A stretch of 64,000 bases of DNA from Acidaminobacter sp. (GCA_009881125.1 WXFH01000024.1:1-64000); one strand, 5' to 3'; shown: positions 18,717-27,152, counted from the first letter of the stretch. Notes: generated from the sequence alone by a model not told the origin. Numbers and translations: made by a program.

Positions 18717-19964
18717 ATGAAAATTATTGATGTGGTTTGTGCGCCAGGAAGAACTGGCTTCTATTTTGACGATCAAAGAGCCATAAAAAAAGGCGCGACG
18801 CTGGATGGCTTTGCTTACCAGGGCGCGACCATGACACCGGGTTTCCATGCCATCCGCGTAGCTGGTGAAGCGATTTCAGTCATGCTGATCCTCGAGGACG
18901 GCCAAGTGGCTCACGGAGATTGCGCCGCGGTTCAATATTCCGGCGCCGGCGGCCGCGATCCGCTCTTCATTGCGGCTGACTTTATTCCAGTCATTGAAAA
19001 AGAAATCGCTCCTAAGCTGATTGGCATGGAGCTCACTTCCTTTAAACCTTTGGCGGAAGCTTTTGATAAGATGGAGATTAACGGAAAACGCATGCACACA
19101 GCGATCCGTTATGGCATTACTCAAGCCCTTCTTGACGCGGTAGCGAAAGCGCAGCGCATAACTATGGCTGAAGTCGTCCAAAAGGAATACAACACAGGCG
19201 TTGATATCAAACGCATCCCTATATTCGCCCAATCCGGCGATGATCGCTATGACAACGTCGATAAAATGATCATCAAAGGCATTGACGTCATTCCACACGC
19301 TTTGATCAACCACGTTGAAACGAAGCTGGGCCGCCAGGGTGAGCTGCTTTATGCTTATGTGGAATGGCTCAGAGACCGCGTCATCAAACTCAGAGCGGAT
19401 GAAACCTATAATCCTATTTTCCATATTGACGTTTACGGGACCATCGGCATAGCCTTTGAAAATGATCTGGCTAAAATGACAGATTATATCGAGACTCTGG
19501 CAAAAGCTGCGGCGCCGTTCCAGCTTCGTATTGAAGGCCCTATGGACGTGGATGACCGCGAAAAGCAGATGCACGCGCTGAAAGACCTCTGCGCCATGAT
19601 AGACGCCCGCGGCATTCCGGTGGAGATCGTCGCGGACGAATGGTGCAACACGCTGGAAGACGTCAAGTTCTTCGCTGACAATAAGGCGGGTCATATGCTT
19701 CAGGTTAAGACGCCGGATCTTGGCGGCGTCAATAATATCATTGAAGCGCTGCTTTACTGCCGTGAAAAGAATCTCGGAGCCTACAGCGGCGGCACATGCA
19801 ACGAGACGGCCCGCTCGGCGGAGATCACGACACAGATCGCGATTGCCTGCGACGCATCTCAAGTGCTTGCAAAGCCGGGCATGGGTGTTGACGAAGGCTT
19901 CATGATCGTCAATAATGAAATGAACCGCGTTGTGGCCCTCGCGGCGAGACGCCAGCGCGCGTAG
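18717..19964 (+). CDS. mal: Methylaspartate ammonia-lyase
   Basis: An enolase-superfamily lyase that deaminates 3-methylaspartate to mesaconate, the second step of this glutamate fermentation. The protein begins MKIIDVVCAPGRTGFYFDDQ and has 415 residues (family about 413). The barrel domain carries FHIDVYGTIG, RIEGPMD, IVADEWCN (metal-binding Asp/Glu) and VKTPDLGGVNN, which includes the catalytic lysine of the family. I chose ATG 18717, preceded by AAGGGGTAAGGTG. Longer in-frame extensions overlap glmE. A GACCATCGGC copy lies inside, at 19439. Confidence 0.96.
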   Translation: MKIIDVVCAPGRTGFYFDDQRAIKKGATLDGFAYQGATMTPGFHAIRVAGEAISVMLILEDGQVAHGDCAAVQYSGAGGRDPLFIAADFIPVIEKEIAPKLIGMELTSFKPLAEAFDKMEINGKRMHTAIRYGITQALLDAVAKAQRITMAEVVQKEYNTGVDIKRIPIFAQSGDDRYDNVDKMIIKGIDVIPHALINHVETKLGRQGELLYAYVEWLRDRVIKLRADETYNPIFHIDVYGTIGIAFENDLAKMTDYIETLAKAAAPFQLRIEGPMDVDDREKQMHALKDLCAMIDARGIPVEIVADEWCNTLEDVKFFADNKAGHMLQVKTPDLGGVNNIIEALLYCREKNLGAYSGGTCNETARSAEITTQIAIACDASQVLAKPGMGVDEGFMIVNNEMNRVVALAARRQRA

Positions 19965-19996
19965 TGAATGCACAACTAAACAGTATGTGATTTTCA

Positions 19997-20057
19997 GCAG
20001 GGTCTGGGTAAAGGTGAACCGTCAGGAAAGTGATGGCTAAACCCGCCCGGACCCTGC
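19997..20057. ncRNA. Candidate structured RNA element between mal and mesaconase genes
   Basis: A 61-base segment is closed by a 12-pair helix, GCAGGGTCTGGG (19997-20008) with CCCGGACCCTGC (20046-20057; one G-T pair). It encloses an inner hairpin CGTCA-GGAAAG-TGATG (20020-20035) and A-rich unpaired joins. Such a long, interrupted helix with purine-rich loops resembles a small regulatory RNA or riboswitch more than a terminator, and there is no immediate T-run. A T8 run lies at 20111-20118, just before a GACCATCGGC copy. I could not match it to a named family. Confidence 0.35.
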
Positions 20058-20199
20058 GTCTGCATTAGGAGGCCCGGGGCTTGGTCTCGACTTTCGGTAA
20101 AGGATTAAAATTTTTTTTGCCGATGGTCGGTGCCGCCTAAACTTTTAACAAGTGACATTGTTTTTGCTATGGAAAACCCATTTTAATGAGGTGAAGCGA

Positions 20200-21042
20200 T
20201 TGAAACAGATCCACGTCAATAATATTACAGAAGCGGTGAAAAACAGTTGTCTGGAAGCGAACTACCGGCTGCCGTCGGATGTCATGAACGCGCTGGAAAC
20301 GGCGGCCGCATCCGAGCCTTTCAAGCCTGCCGCAGGGATCCTAAACCGAATTGTCGAAAACCACCATCTCGCTGCCAAGGGTGTCTATCCCATCTGCCAG
20401 GATACAGGGATTGTCTTTGTACTGGTCGAGCTGGGTCAGGAGGTCCACATTGAGGGGGGCTCGCTGGAAGAGGCCATCAACGAGGGTGTCCGCCAGGGTT
20501 ACGGCCAGGGTTTTCTGAGGAAATCCGTGGTTGGGGATCCGATTCAGCGGGTCAATACCGGCGACAACACACCGGCGGCGATCCAGTGGCGCGTGGTGCC
20601 CGGGGATCAGCTGCGGGTCGTCATTGCGCCAAAAGGCTTTGGCTCGGAAAATATGAGCCGGCTTAAAATGCTCAAACCCTCAGATGGGCTTCAAGGCGTT
20701 GAGGACTTTATCCTGGAGACGGTGGAACTGGCTGGCTCCAACCCGTGCCCGCCTATTGTCATAGGTGTTGGTATTGGCGGGACCTTTGACCTGGTGGCGG
20801 GTCTGGCGAAGCGGGCGCTGATGCGTCCGCTGGATGAGGCGCATCACGATCCGTATTATCAGGCACTGGAAGCATCGCTTTTGGAAAAAGTCAACGCAAC
20901 GGGGATTGGGCCTCAGGGCTTTGGCGGAAAAACCACGGCGCTGGCCGTGCGAATTGAAGCTTATCCTACCCATATCGCCGGGCTGCCGGTAGCGGTCAAT
21001 ATAAACTGTCACGCGGCAAGACACGTGGAATTTACCTTATAA
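20200..21042 (+). CDS. Mesaconase / class I fumarase-type hydratase, alpha subunit
   Basis: The iron-sulfur subunit of a two-subunit class I hydro-lyase, about 280 residues, equivalent to the N-terminal half of FumA or to TtdA. Cluster cysteines are visible in YPICQDTG, GSNPCPPI and NINCHAARH. In this operon the substrate should be mesaconate, hydrated to (S)-citramalate, although fumarate or tartrate activity cannot be excluded from sequence. The start is TTG 20200, five bases after GAGGTG. Upstream codons in frame lack a ribosome site. The partner beta gene starts 14 bases after the stop. Confidence 0.88.
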   Translation: MKQIHVNNITEAVKNSCLEANYRLPSDVMNALETAAASEPFKPAAGILNRIVENHHLAAKGVYPICQDTGIVFVLVELGQEVHIEGGSLEEAINEGVRQGYGQGFLRKSVVGDPIQRVNTGDNTPAAIQWRVVPGDQLRVVIAPKGFGSENMSRLKMLKPSDGLQGVEDFILETVELAGSNPCPPIVIGVGIGGTFDLVAGLAKRALMRPLDEAHHDPYYQALEASLLEKVNATGIGPQGFGGKTTALAVRIEAYPTHIAGLPVAVNINCHAARHVEFTL

Positions 21043-21056
21043 GGAGGCGGGTTTTT

Positions 21057-21695
21057 ATGATGGAGAAAACTGAAAACATTCAAAAAGATATCCGCATTAC
21101 GGCGCCTCTTTCCCGTGAGCAGGCTTTGGAGCTGAAGGCAGGGGATTCCGTGCTGATCAGCGGCGTGATTTATACGGCTCGGGACGCGGCGCACAAGCGC
21201 ATGGTGGAGACCCTCGACCAGGGCGGGGATCTGCCCTTCGACGTGCGGGACGCCATTGTGTATTACGTGGGACCGTCTCCTGCGAGACCGGGCAATGTCA
21301 TAGGCTCTGCGGGTCCGACGACCTCGGGCCGCATGGATGCTTACGCGCCGCGGCTGCTGGATTTGGGGCTGCGGGGCATGATTGGAAAAGGCGCTCGAAA
21401 TCAAGGGGTTATTGACGCCATTGTTCGAAATGAGGCGGTTTATTTTGCGGCTATTGGTGGCGGTGCGGCGGTGATTGCGGACAGTATCAAGTCCATGGAA
21501 GTGATTGCCTTTGAAGAGCTGGGCGCGGAAGCGGTGCGCAGACTGGAGGTCGTGGATCTTCCTGCGATTGTGGCCATAGACAGCACAGGCGCGAATTATT
21601 ATGACATTGGACGCCGGGCTTATCTCGCGGAGCGGGATGGCGCTGCAGGTGATGTTACTGATGCTGCAGGTGCCGGGGAAGGTGACGAGGTATGA
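21057..21695 (+). CDS. Mesaconase / class I fumarase-type hydratase, beta subunit
   Basis: The second subunit of the hydro-lyase, matching the C-terminal half of FumA/TtdB. Conserved motifs are SGVIYTARDAAHKRM, GPTTSGRMDAYAP and GMIGKGARNQGV. The 212 residues include an acidic, alanine/glycine-rich C-terminal tail (about the last 18 residues) beyond the normal fold end. AAGGAGG precedes the ATG at 21057. The stop overlaps citD (ATGA), so hydratase and citramalate lyase are translationally linked. That supports a mesaconate-citramalate function rather than a TCA-cycle fumarase. Confidence 0.88.
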   Translation: MMEKTENIQKDIRITAPLSREQALELKAGDSVLISGVIYTARDAAHKRMVETLDQGGDLPFDVRDAIVYYVGPSPARPGNVIGSAGPTTSGRMDAYAPRLLDLGLRGMIGKGARNQGVIDAIVRNEAVYFAAIGGGAAVIADSIKSMEVIAFEELGAEAVRRLEVVDLPAIVAIDSTGANYYDIGRRAYLAERDGAAGDVTDAAGAGEGDEV

Positions 21696-21976
21696 GGGTG
21701 ACCAGAACAGCCAAAGCCGGAACTCTGGAGTCCAATGACATCTTTATTATGGTGTCGCCTTCAGAGGCCGAAGGGGTGACCCTGGAGCTCCAGAGCATTG
21801 TCCTGGCTCAGTTTGGCCGTCAGATCCGGGAAACTATTTTGAGGACTGTGGCGGCGCGGGGTGTGACTCAGATCAGCATTCTGGCTCAGGACCGGGGCGC
21901 GCTGGATTATACTATTGAAGCCCGGGTTGAAACGGCCCTTGACAGGGCGCTGGCGGAACCGGGGGTGATCCTGTGA
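21692..21976 (+). CDS. citD: Citrate/citramalate lyase acyl carrier (gamma) subunit
   Basis: A 94-residue acyl carrier protein of the citrate lyase family. AGTLESNDIFI near the N-terminus contains the serine that normally receives the phosphoribosyl-dephospho-CoA prosthetic group. The remaining ferredoxin-like fold is complete. It overlaps the hydratase beta gene by four bases and citE by four bases (GTGA). In this context the complex should cleave citramalate to acetate and pyruvate. The prosthetic-group enzymes (citX, citG) and the acetylating ligase (citC) are not in the window. Confidence 0.93.
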   Translation: MRVTRTAKAGTLESNDIFIMVSPSEAEGVTLELQSIVLAQFGRQIRETILRTVAARGVTQISILAQDRGALDYTIEARVETALDRALAEPGVIL

Positions 21977-22911
21977 AGCGGCTTCGAAGAACTATGCTTT
22001 TTGTGCCCGGCAACAATCCCGGTATGATTCAGAGTGCCAGCGTGCTGGGCGCGGACTCGGTCATCCTGGATCTTGAGGACGCCGTTAGTCTCAGCGAAAA
22101 GGACAGCGCGAGAAAGCTCGTGACTAAGGCCCTTCGAAGCTGGTCTTTCAAGACCACAGAGGTGACGGTGCGCATCAATCCAATCACGACGGTGTATGGG
22201 CCTCTCGACCTGGAGGCCATGCTGGAGGTTCAGCCGGACATTTTGCTGATTCCCAAGGCAGAAGTGGCGTCTATTCAGGAAGTTGAGGCGCGGATTTCAG
22301 CCTATGAGGCGGCTAAGCTTGGCGGCGAGGCGGTGCGGACCAAGCTCTTTGCTTTGATTGAGAGTGCTGCAGGCGTCGAGCATGTTCACGAGATCCTGGC
22401 GTCGTCGCCGCGGCTTGTGGGAGTTCTGTTTGGCGGCGAGGATTATACCTCGGATATGGGGGTTGCCAGAACTATGGGCGGCATGGAAATTGAATATGCG
22501 CGGAATAAGGTGGCGGTAGCCTGCAAGGTCCATGGGGTGGACGCGGTGGATACGCCGTTTACGGATGTGGACAACCACGAGGGGCTGCTGGCGGATGCGC
22601 GCAAGGCGAAAGCCATGGGCTTTACCGGCAAGGCGGCGATCAACCCGCGTCAGGTGGGCATCATTCACAAAGGCTTCGCGCCGGATCCGGTGGAGGTGCG
22701 GTATGCCCTCAGAGTGCTGGAAGCCATGGAAGAAGCCGAGGCAGAAGGTAAAGGCGTCTTCTCGCTGGACGGCAAGATGGTGGATGCGCCAATTATTCAG
22801 CGGGCCCGCCAGATGGTGGCCCTGGCGGAGAAGCTCGGGATGGTTAAGGGTTCAACTGCTTCAAAGGATACAAAAAACGCAAATGATTCTCTGGAAGGAG
22901 GGTTGGTGTGA
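21973..22911 (+). CDS. citE: Citrate/citramalate lyase beta subunit
   Basis: The aldolase-like subunit that cleaves the acyl-carrier-bound citramalyl thioester. The 312 residues start KRLRRTMLFVPGNNPGMIQSA, and DSVILDLEDAVSLSEKD is the HpcH/HpaI-aldolase (CitE) signature with metal ligands. GVLFGGEDYTSDMG follows. The GTG start overlaps the citD stop. By itself CitE can resemble free-standing CitE-like lyases, but flanking citD and citF make the three-subunit lyase nearly certain. Substrate preference for citramalate is inferred from the preceding genes. Confidence 0.93.
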   Translation: MKRLRRTMLFVPGNNPGMIQSASVLGADSVILDLEDAVSLSEKDSARKLVTKALRSWSFKTTEVTVRINPITTVYGPLDLEAMLEVQPDILLIPKAEVASIQEVEARISAYEAAKLGGEAVRTKLFALIESAAGVEHVHEILASSPRLVGVLFGGEDYTSDMGVARTMGGMEIEYARNKVAVACKVHGVDAVDTPFTDVDNHEGLLADARKAKAMGFTGKAAINPRQVGIIHKGFAPDPVEVRYALRVLEAMEEAEAEGKGVFSLDGKMVDAPIIQRARQMVALAEKLGMVKGSTASKDTKNANDSLEGGLV

Positions 22912-24488
22912 TGCATGGTATTGAGTTTGAAATTGCGCCTGCGTCAGGGGAAACCCGACGCCAGCCGCTTCCTGAGTATATCGAGGGCTATGGCGAGGTG
23001 CGGGCCTTTGAAGGGGCCTTTGCCAATGTTGGGGTGGGAATTTCTGACCATCGGCCAAGGCGTTCTAAATCTGTGCGTCCCGGGCAGACGAAGCTTCTGG
23101 CAACGATTGAGGAAGCGCTGGATCGAGCCGGGCTGCGTGACGGCATGACGCTGTCCTTTCACCATCATCTGCGCAACGGCGACCATGTGCTCAACCTGGT
23201 TATGGAAGCGGTCGCGCGGCGGGGTGTGCGGGATCTGACCCTGGCGGTCAGCTCGATTTTTCCGGTCCACGAGCCTCTGGTGGCGCTGATGGACGCGGGC
23301 GTCGTGACGGGTCTGGCGACGAACTATATGTCCGGGCCGGTGGCGAAGGCGGTGTCCCAGGGGCGGCTGAAAAAGCCGGCGGTCATGATGACCCATGGCG
23401 GACGGCCCCGGGCCATTGAGAGCGGCGATTTGCCTGTCGACATTGCGTTTATAGCTGCGCCATGCTCGGATCCGTATGGCAACTGCAACGGCGTCCGTGG
23501 CAAGTCGGCCTGCGGAGCGCTGGGCTACGCGGTGGCGGATGCCCAGTATGCGGATGTGGTGGTGGCGATCACGGATCACCTGGTGGCGTATCCGGCGTCG
23601 CCGGCTGAAATCACGCAGACCATGGTGGATTATGTGGTGGAGGTGCCGTCGATTGGGGATCCCCAGGGCATTGTCTCCGGCACCACGCGCATTACCCGGG
23701 ATCCGGTGGGTCTGGCGATTGCCCATAAAGCGGCCCAGGTCATTCATGCATCGGGACTTCTCGAGGACGGCTTCTCCTTCCAGACCGGTGCTGGCGGCAC
23801 GTCGCTGGCGGTAGCGGCGGAGCTCAAGGACATGATGAAAGAGGCCGGGATTGTTGGGAGCTTCGCGGCCGGCGGGATCACCGGCTACCTGGTGGATATG
23901 CTGGAGGAAGGCTTGTTCAACAATCTGCTGGACGTTCAGTGCTTCGACCTCAGGGCAGTTGAGTCTTACAGAGACAACCCAAGACATTTGCCGATGGACG
24001 CTTCCATGTACGCCAATCCCTTCAGCAAGGGTGCCGTTGTCAATCAGCTGGATGTGATGATCCTGGGGGCGACGGAAATTGACCTGAACTTCAACGTCAA
24101 CGTCACGACGGGCTCTGACGGCACCATCATGGGCGGCTCCGGCGGCCACAGCGATACGGCGGCCGGCGCGAAGCTGGCCATGGTGGTCACGCAGCTGGTC
24201 AAAGCCAGACTGCCAATCGTCCGCCGTCACGTCACCACCATTACAACACCGGGTGAAACGGTGGATGTGTTAGTAACGGATCATGGCATTGCGGTGAATC
24301 CGGCGCGGCAGGATTTGATTGCTGCTTTGGAAGCGTCTGGACTTAAAGTGGTTACGATTGGGGCCCTGCTGGCTTTGGCGGAGTCCATGACAGGCATTCC
24401 GGATGAAGTAACCTTTAGCGATGACATAGTCGCCGTGGTGGAATACCGGGATGGTACTGTGGTGGATGTTGTGAGAAGAACGAAGTAG
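22911..24488 (+). CDS. citF: Citrate/citramalate lyase alpha subunit (acyl transferase)
   Basis: The CoA-transferase-fold subunit that exchanges acetyl for citramalyl on the carrier. About 525 residues, normal for CitF. Conserved segments include SFHHHLRNGDHVLN, FQTGAGGTSLAV, GSFAAGGITGYLV and GGSGGHSDTAAGAK. ATG 22911 is preferred, with GGAGG nine bases upstream. GTG 22908 directly before it is an alternative. It is the last gene of the operon, ending 40 bases before a very strong terminator. A GACCATCGGC copy is at 23046. Confidence 0.93.
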   Translation: MHGIEFEIAPASGETRRQPLPEYIEGYGEVRAFEGAFANVGVGISDHRPRRSKSVRPGQTKLLATIEEALDRAGLRDGMTLSFHHHLRNGDHVLNLVMEAVARRGVRDLTLAVSSIFPVHEPLVALMDAGVVTGLATNYMSGPVAKAVSQGRLKKPAVMMTHGGRPRAIESGDLPVDIAFIAAPCSDPYGNCNGVRGKSACGALGYAVADAQYADVVVAITDHLVAYPASPAEITQTMVDYVVEVPSIGDPQGIVSGTTRITRDPVGLAIAHKAAQVIHASGLLEDGFSFQTGAGGTSLAVAAELKDMMKEAGIVGSFAAGGITGYLVDMLEEGLFNNLLDVQCFDLRAVESYRDNPRHLPMDASMYANPFSKGAVVNQLDVMILGATEIDLNFNVNVTTGSDGTIMGGSGGHSDTAAGAKLAMVVTQLVKARLPIVRRHVTTITTPGETVDVLVTDHGIAVNPARQDLIAALEASGLKVVTIGALLALAESMTGIPDEVTFSDDIVAVVEYRDGTVVDVVRRTK

Positions 24489-24527
24489 GTTGGGGAAGAA
24501 AGAAGAAAAGAATTGAGAGAAATGGTA

Positions 24528-24581
24528 GAAACCCTATCGCGGGAAGTCCGGTGCGACTTCCCGCGATAGGGTTTCTTTTTT
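24528..24581 (+). terminator. Strong terminator of the methylaspartate operon
   Basis: A perfect 21-base-pair stem (arms 24528-24548 and 24555-24575, GAAACCCTATCGCGGGAAGTC and its complement) with a six-base loop, followed by TTTTTT. It marks the end of the 9-kb pathway region. Confidence 0.95.
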
Positions 24582-24652
24582 GAAAGTGTGCCCAACGACC
24601 TTCGCTGCGAAATATTACAGAATTATTACCGCAACTGACACTGAATCGAAGT

Positions 24653-24820
24653 GAGTGTCAGACACCGAACTCAAACGAGTGTCAGACACCGAACTCAAAC
24701 GAGTGTCAGACACCAAACTTAAATGAGTGTCAGACACCAAACCTGAACGAGTGTCAGACACCAAGTCAGATTGAGTGTCAGACACCAAATCAGATTGAGT
24801 GTCTGACACCCAACCTGAAC
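24653..24820. repeat. Tandem array of seven 24-bp units, GTGTCAGACACC core
   Basis: Seven contiguous 24-base units begin at 24653, 24677, 24701, 24725, 24749, 24773 and 24797. Each starts GAGTGTCAGACACC (the last GAGTGTCTGACACC) with a 10-base tail such as GAACTCAAAC or AAGTCAGATT. A degenerate unit precedes the array. There are no unique spacers, so it is not a CRISPR. The same unit occurs three times at 15001 and singly, in hairpin form, at 7637. The minus strand is open through the array only because 24 is a multiple of 3. Confidence 0.9.
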
Positions 24821-25078
24821 TGGAAAATGGCGTGCCATTTTCCTTCCTTTTTCATTTCTTTGGTTGAAATCTTGCAATTCACACAAAATCAAAATTCATT
24901 TTATAAAACTTTGTGAGGAGACGCATTGTGTATAAATGATCATTTGTATATAAATATACAATATGGCACATTGTATACAATCTGCTAAAAAACGAACAAA
25001 TATTGTTTTTATATGTGTAATTGTTTGTTTATTTGACAATAAATCTCTGAAAAAAGTCAATTGTTAATGAAAAAGCAC
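24821..25078. promoter_or_regulatory. AT-rich upstream region of amt with TTGTATA palindromes
   Basis: A gene-free stretch containing palindromes TTGTATA-TAAA-TATACAA (24944-24961) and ATTGTATACAAT (24970-24981), plus another TTGTATA-like half site just upstream. These look like a cluster of operator sites for a dimeric regulator of the ammonium genes. They do not match the TGTNA-N7-TNACA GlnR consensus exactly. The rest of the segment holds nothing recognisable. Confidence 0.4.
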
Positions 25079-25107
25079 TTGACAACGGAAGTGAACGACT
25101 CTAAAAT
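25079..25107 (+). promoter_or_regulatory. Sigma-A promoter for amt-glnK
   Basis: TTGACA (25079-25084), 17-base spacer, TAAAAT (25102-25107). It implies a leader of roughly 300 bases before the amt start at 25411, in which I see no named riboswitch. Confidence 0.65.
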
Positions 25108-25410
25108 CATATACTATATTAACAAAGCGCGCTCATAATTATGCATTGATGCAAAAACAAGTCTAAGGTGGTGATTGTCTGTAAATGAATACAAAGGAAT
25201 CGGAAATTTCATTTATCAGCTATTTTACGTTACGTCCTATTTGCAAGCTAAACTTGCAGACTTCACCGAATCATACTGGAAGTCAGCGCTAAAATTCGGA
25301 ATGAACTTCAAACCGCAAACCACAAAGCGATCAGGTTTGTGAGTGTCAACCATCGGCGTGCTTTGGCTCTTGAAATGGGCATGCCAAACAGAAGAGGAGG
25401 GAACTGTCAA

Positions 25411-26622
25411 ATGGATACCATGATCCTGAATACCATGTGGGTTTTAATCGCCAGTGTTTTTGTTTTCCTGATGCACGCAGGCTTCGCTATGGTCGAGGTC
25501 GGATTTACGCAATCGAAAAATGCCGTCAATATCATCATGAAAAACTTCGTAACGGTATCCATCGGGGTTCTCGGATATTATGTCGTGGGGTACGCCTTAA
25601 TGTATGGGACGGATGTCAGCGGTCTGATCGGCAGCGATCAGTTTGTGCTGATGGGCTCGCCGGAGTCGGTCGCCGGGATCTCCTTTGACGTGTTTTTCTT
25701 TTTCCAGGCGATCTTCGCGGCGACCTGCGCGACCATCGTTTCAGGCGCCATGGCGGAACGCACGAAATTTTTCTCTTACGTGGCCTTTTGCGTCGTCGCG
25801 ACAACGGTCATCTACCCTTTGATAGGCCACTGGATCTGGGGTGGCGGATTTCTTTCCAGTGTGGTCGGATTCAGAGACTTCGCAGGCGGCACGGCAGTTC
25901 ACGCGGTCGGCGGGTTCTGCGCGCTGATTGGCGCCATTATGGTTGGACCGAGAAACGGTAAATATAAAAACGGGGTACCGCGTGCGATCCCGGGACACAA
26001 CATTCCGCTAGGCGCGCTGGGCGTCCTGATCCTCTGGTTTGGATGGTTCGGCTTTAATCCGGGCAGCACGCTGGACATCACGTCACCAGCGACTGCGCAC
26101 GCCGCAGTGACGACCCTGATCAGCGGCGCGGCAGCCACCATTGCGGCCATGATTTTGAGCAATGTCAAATATGGCAAGCCTGACGCAGGCCTGACCCTCA
26201 ATGGCGCTTTAGCGGGACTGGTCGGGATCACTGCGGGCGCCAACCAGATTTCGTTTGCCGGCGCAATCCTAGTAGGCGCGGTCAGCGGCGTGCTGATGCT
26301 GCTTGCAGTTGAATACATTGACACGAAGCTGCGCATAGATGATCCGGTGGGCGCGATTTCAGTCCACGGCGTCTGCGGCGTCTTTGGAACGCTGGCAGTG
26401 GGCGTGTTGTCCATGGACGGCGGCCTCCTCTATGGCGGCGGGATGACGCTGCTGACCGCTCAGATCATTGGTGTTGGGATCAGCGCGACGGTGGCCATGG
26501 GGCTGGCCTTCCTGACTTTTGTGGGGATTAAGGCGACCATCGGCCTCCGGGTTGAGGAAAGCGAGGAACTGCACGGTCTGGATGGGATCGAGCACGGCAT
26601 AGCGGCATATATGGATCTTTAG
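25411..26622 (+). CDS. amt: Ammonium transporter
   Basis: An integral membrane ammonia/ammonium channel of the Amt/MEP/Rh family, 403 residues with about eleven helices. Conserved pore residues are recognisable: FVFLMHAGFAMVEVGF in helix 1, GGTAVHAVGGFCAL (pore His 1) and SVHGVCGVFGTLAVG (pore His 2). The start is ATG 25411 (MDTMILNTMWVLI), with GGAGGG ten bases upstream. An upstream GTG frame adds a non-hydrophobic tail and is unlikely. It is followed after 15 bases by the PII protein that normally plugs the channel. Confidence 0.95.
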   Translation: MDTMILNTMWVLIASVFVFLMHAGFAMVEVGFTQSKNAVNIIMKNFVTVSIGVLGYYVVGYALMYGTDVSGLIGSDQFVLMGSPESVAGISFDVFFFFQAIFAATCATIVSGAMAERTKFFSYVAFCVVATTVIYPLIGHWIWGGGFLSSVVGFRDFAGGTAVHAVGGFCALIGAIMVGPRNGKYKNGVPRAIPGHNIPLGALGVLILWFGWFGFNPGSTLDITSPATAHAAVTTLISGAAATIAAMILSNVKYGKPDAGLTLNGALAGLVGITAGANQISFAGAILVGAVSGVLMLLAVEYIDTKLRIDDPVGAISVHGVCGVFGTLAVGVLSMDGGLLYGGGMTLLTAQIIGVGISATVAMGLAFLTFVGIKATIGLRVEESEELHGLDGIEHGIAAYMDL

Positions 26623-26637
26623 AGGGAGGCGCGGACA

Positions 26638-27000
26638 ATGGTTGAAAAGATGAGCAAAATTGAAATCATCATGAACCCTGACAAGTTTGAGGACCTGAAG
26701 GAAGCCATGAACGGGATTGGCGTGACGGGGATGACGGTGACGAACGCGCTGGGGTGCGGGCTCCAGAAGGGGCACAAGGAGTACTATCGGGGGGTTCAGG
26801 TGGAAATTAATCTGAAACAGAAGCTGAAAGTGGAGATCGTCGTGTGCGAGGTGCCCGTGGAGACGGCGATTCAGACGGCTCTAAAGATTCTGCAGACAGG
26901 GAATATTGGAGACGGCAAGATTTTTGTCTACGACGTGGTGGACGCGGTGCGCATCCGGACGGCGGAGCGGGGACCGGCGGCGGTTAAGGATCCAAAGTGA
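26638..27000 (+). CDS. glnK: PII nitrogen regulatory protein (GlnK type)
   Basis: A trimeric PII signal protein of 120 residues. The T-loop KGHKEYYRGVQVEINLKQKL keeps the tyrosine uridylylated in some bacteria. The B-loop TGNIGDGKIFVYDV binds ATP/ADP. Linkage to amt, 15 bases downstream, identifies the GlnK subgroup that controls AmtB. The N-terminus MVEKMSKIEIIMNPDKFEDLK is standard. The gene ends just before an inverted pair of GACCATCGGC motifs that may terminate the transcript. Confidence 0.93.
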   Translation: MVEKMSKIEIIMNPDKFEDLKEAMNGIGVTGMTVTNALGCGLQKGHKEYYRGVQVEINLKQKLKVEIVVCEVPVETAIQTALKILQTGNIGDGKIFVYDVVDAVRIRTAERGPAAVKDPK

Positions 27001-27018
27001 TCAAGGGCAAGGCGCTCA

Positions 27019-27076
27019 GCCGATGGTCGCAGCCACTCCACGCGAGATTGTGAGTGACAATGACCATCGGCAAAAA
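27019..27076. terminator. Inverted pair of GACCATCGGC motifs after glnK
   Basis: GCCGATGGTC (27019-27028) and TGACCATCGGC (27061-27071) form a 10-pair stem around a 33-base loop, followed by AAAAAGCTTTT. It lies 18 bases after the glnK stop and could act as a weak terminator or processing signal. The stem is made of the dispersed 10-mer described under findings. Confidence 0.45.
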
Positions 27077-27152
27077 GCTTTTAGAACTGGTGACACAATA
27101 TACAGATACTTCCATGTTTCAACGCCTTAACGAATCCTTCCAAAAAATCAAT

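Noticed and set aside
18876..19973. 365-codon open frame antisense to mal
   Set aside because: Same reason: it mirrors mal exactly and has no recognisable domain.
19997..20057. Cobalamin riboswitch controlling the B12-dependent pathway
   Set aside because: The conserved cobalamin-box blocks are not present, and the element lies after, not before, the mutase genes.
22944..24230. 428-codon open frame antisense to citF
   Set aside because: Shadow frame in GC-rich coding DNA. It is Arg/His-rich with no motif or ribosome site, and citF is intact.
24615..24809. Minus-strand frame encoding an eight-residue repeat (SDTRLSSV type)
   Set aside because: It comes from the 24-bp tandem DNA repeat. The same unit at 15001 reads in a different frame with a different peptide, and no ribosome site precedes it.
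24653..24820. Possible CRISPR array
   Set aside because: Units abut directly every 24 bases with related tails. There are no unique spacers and no cas genes.
24944..24961. GlnR operator before amt
   Set aside because: The half-site pattern does not meet TGTNA-N7-TNACA.
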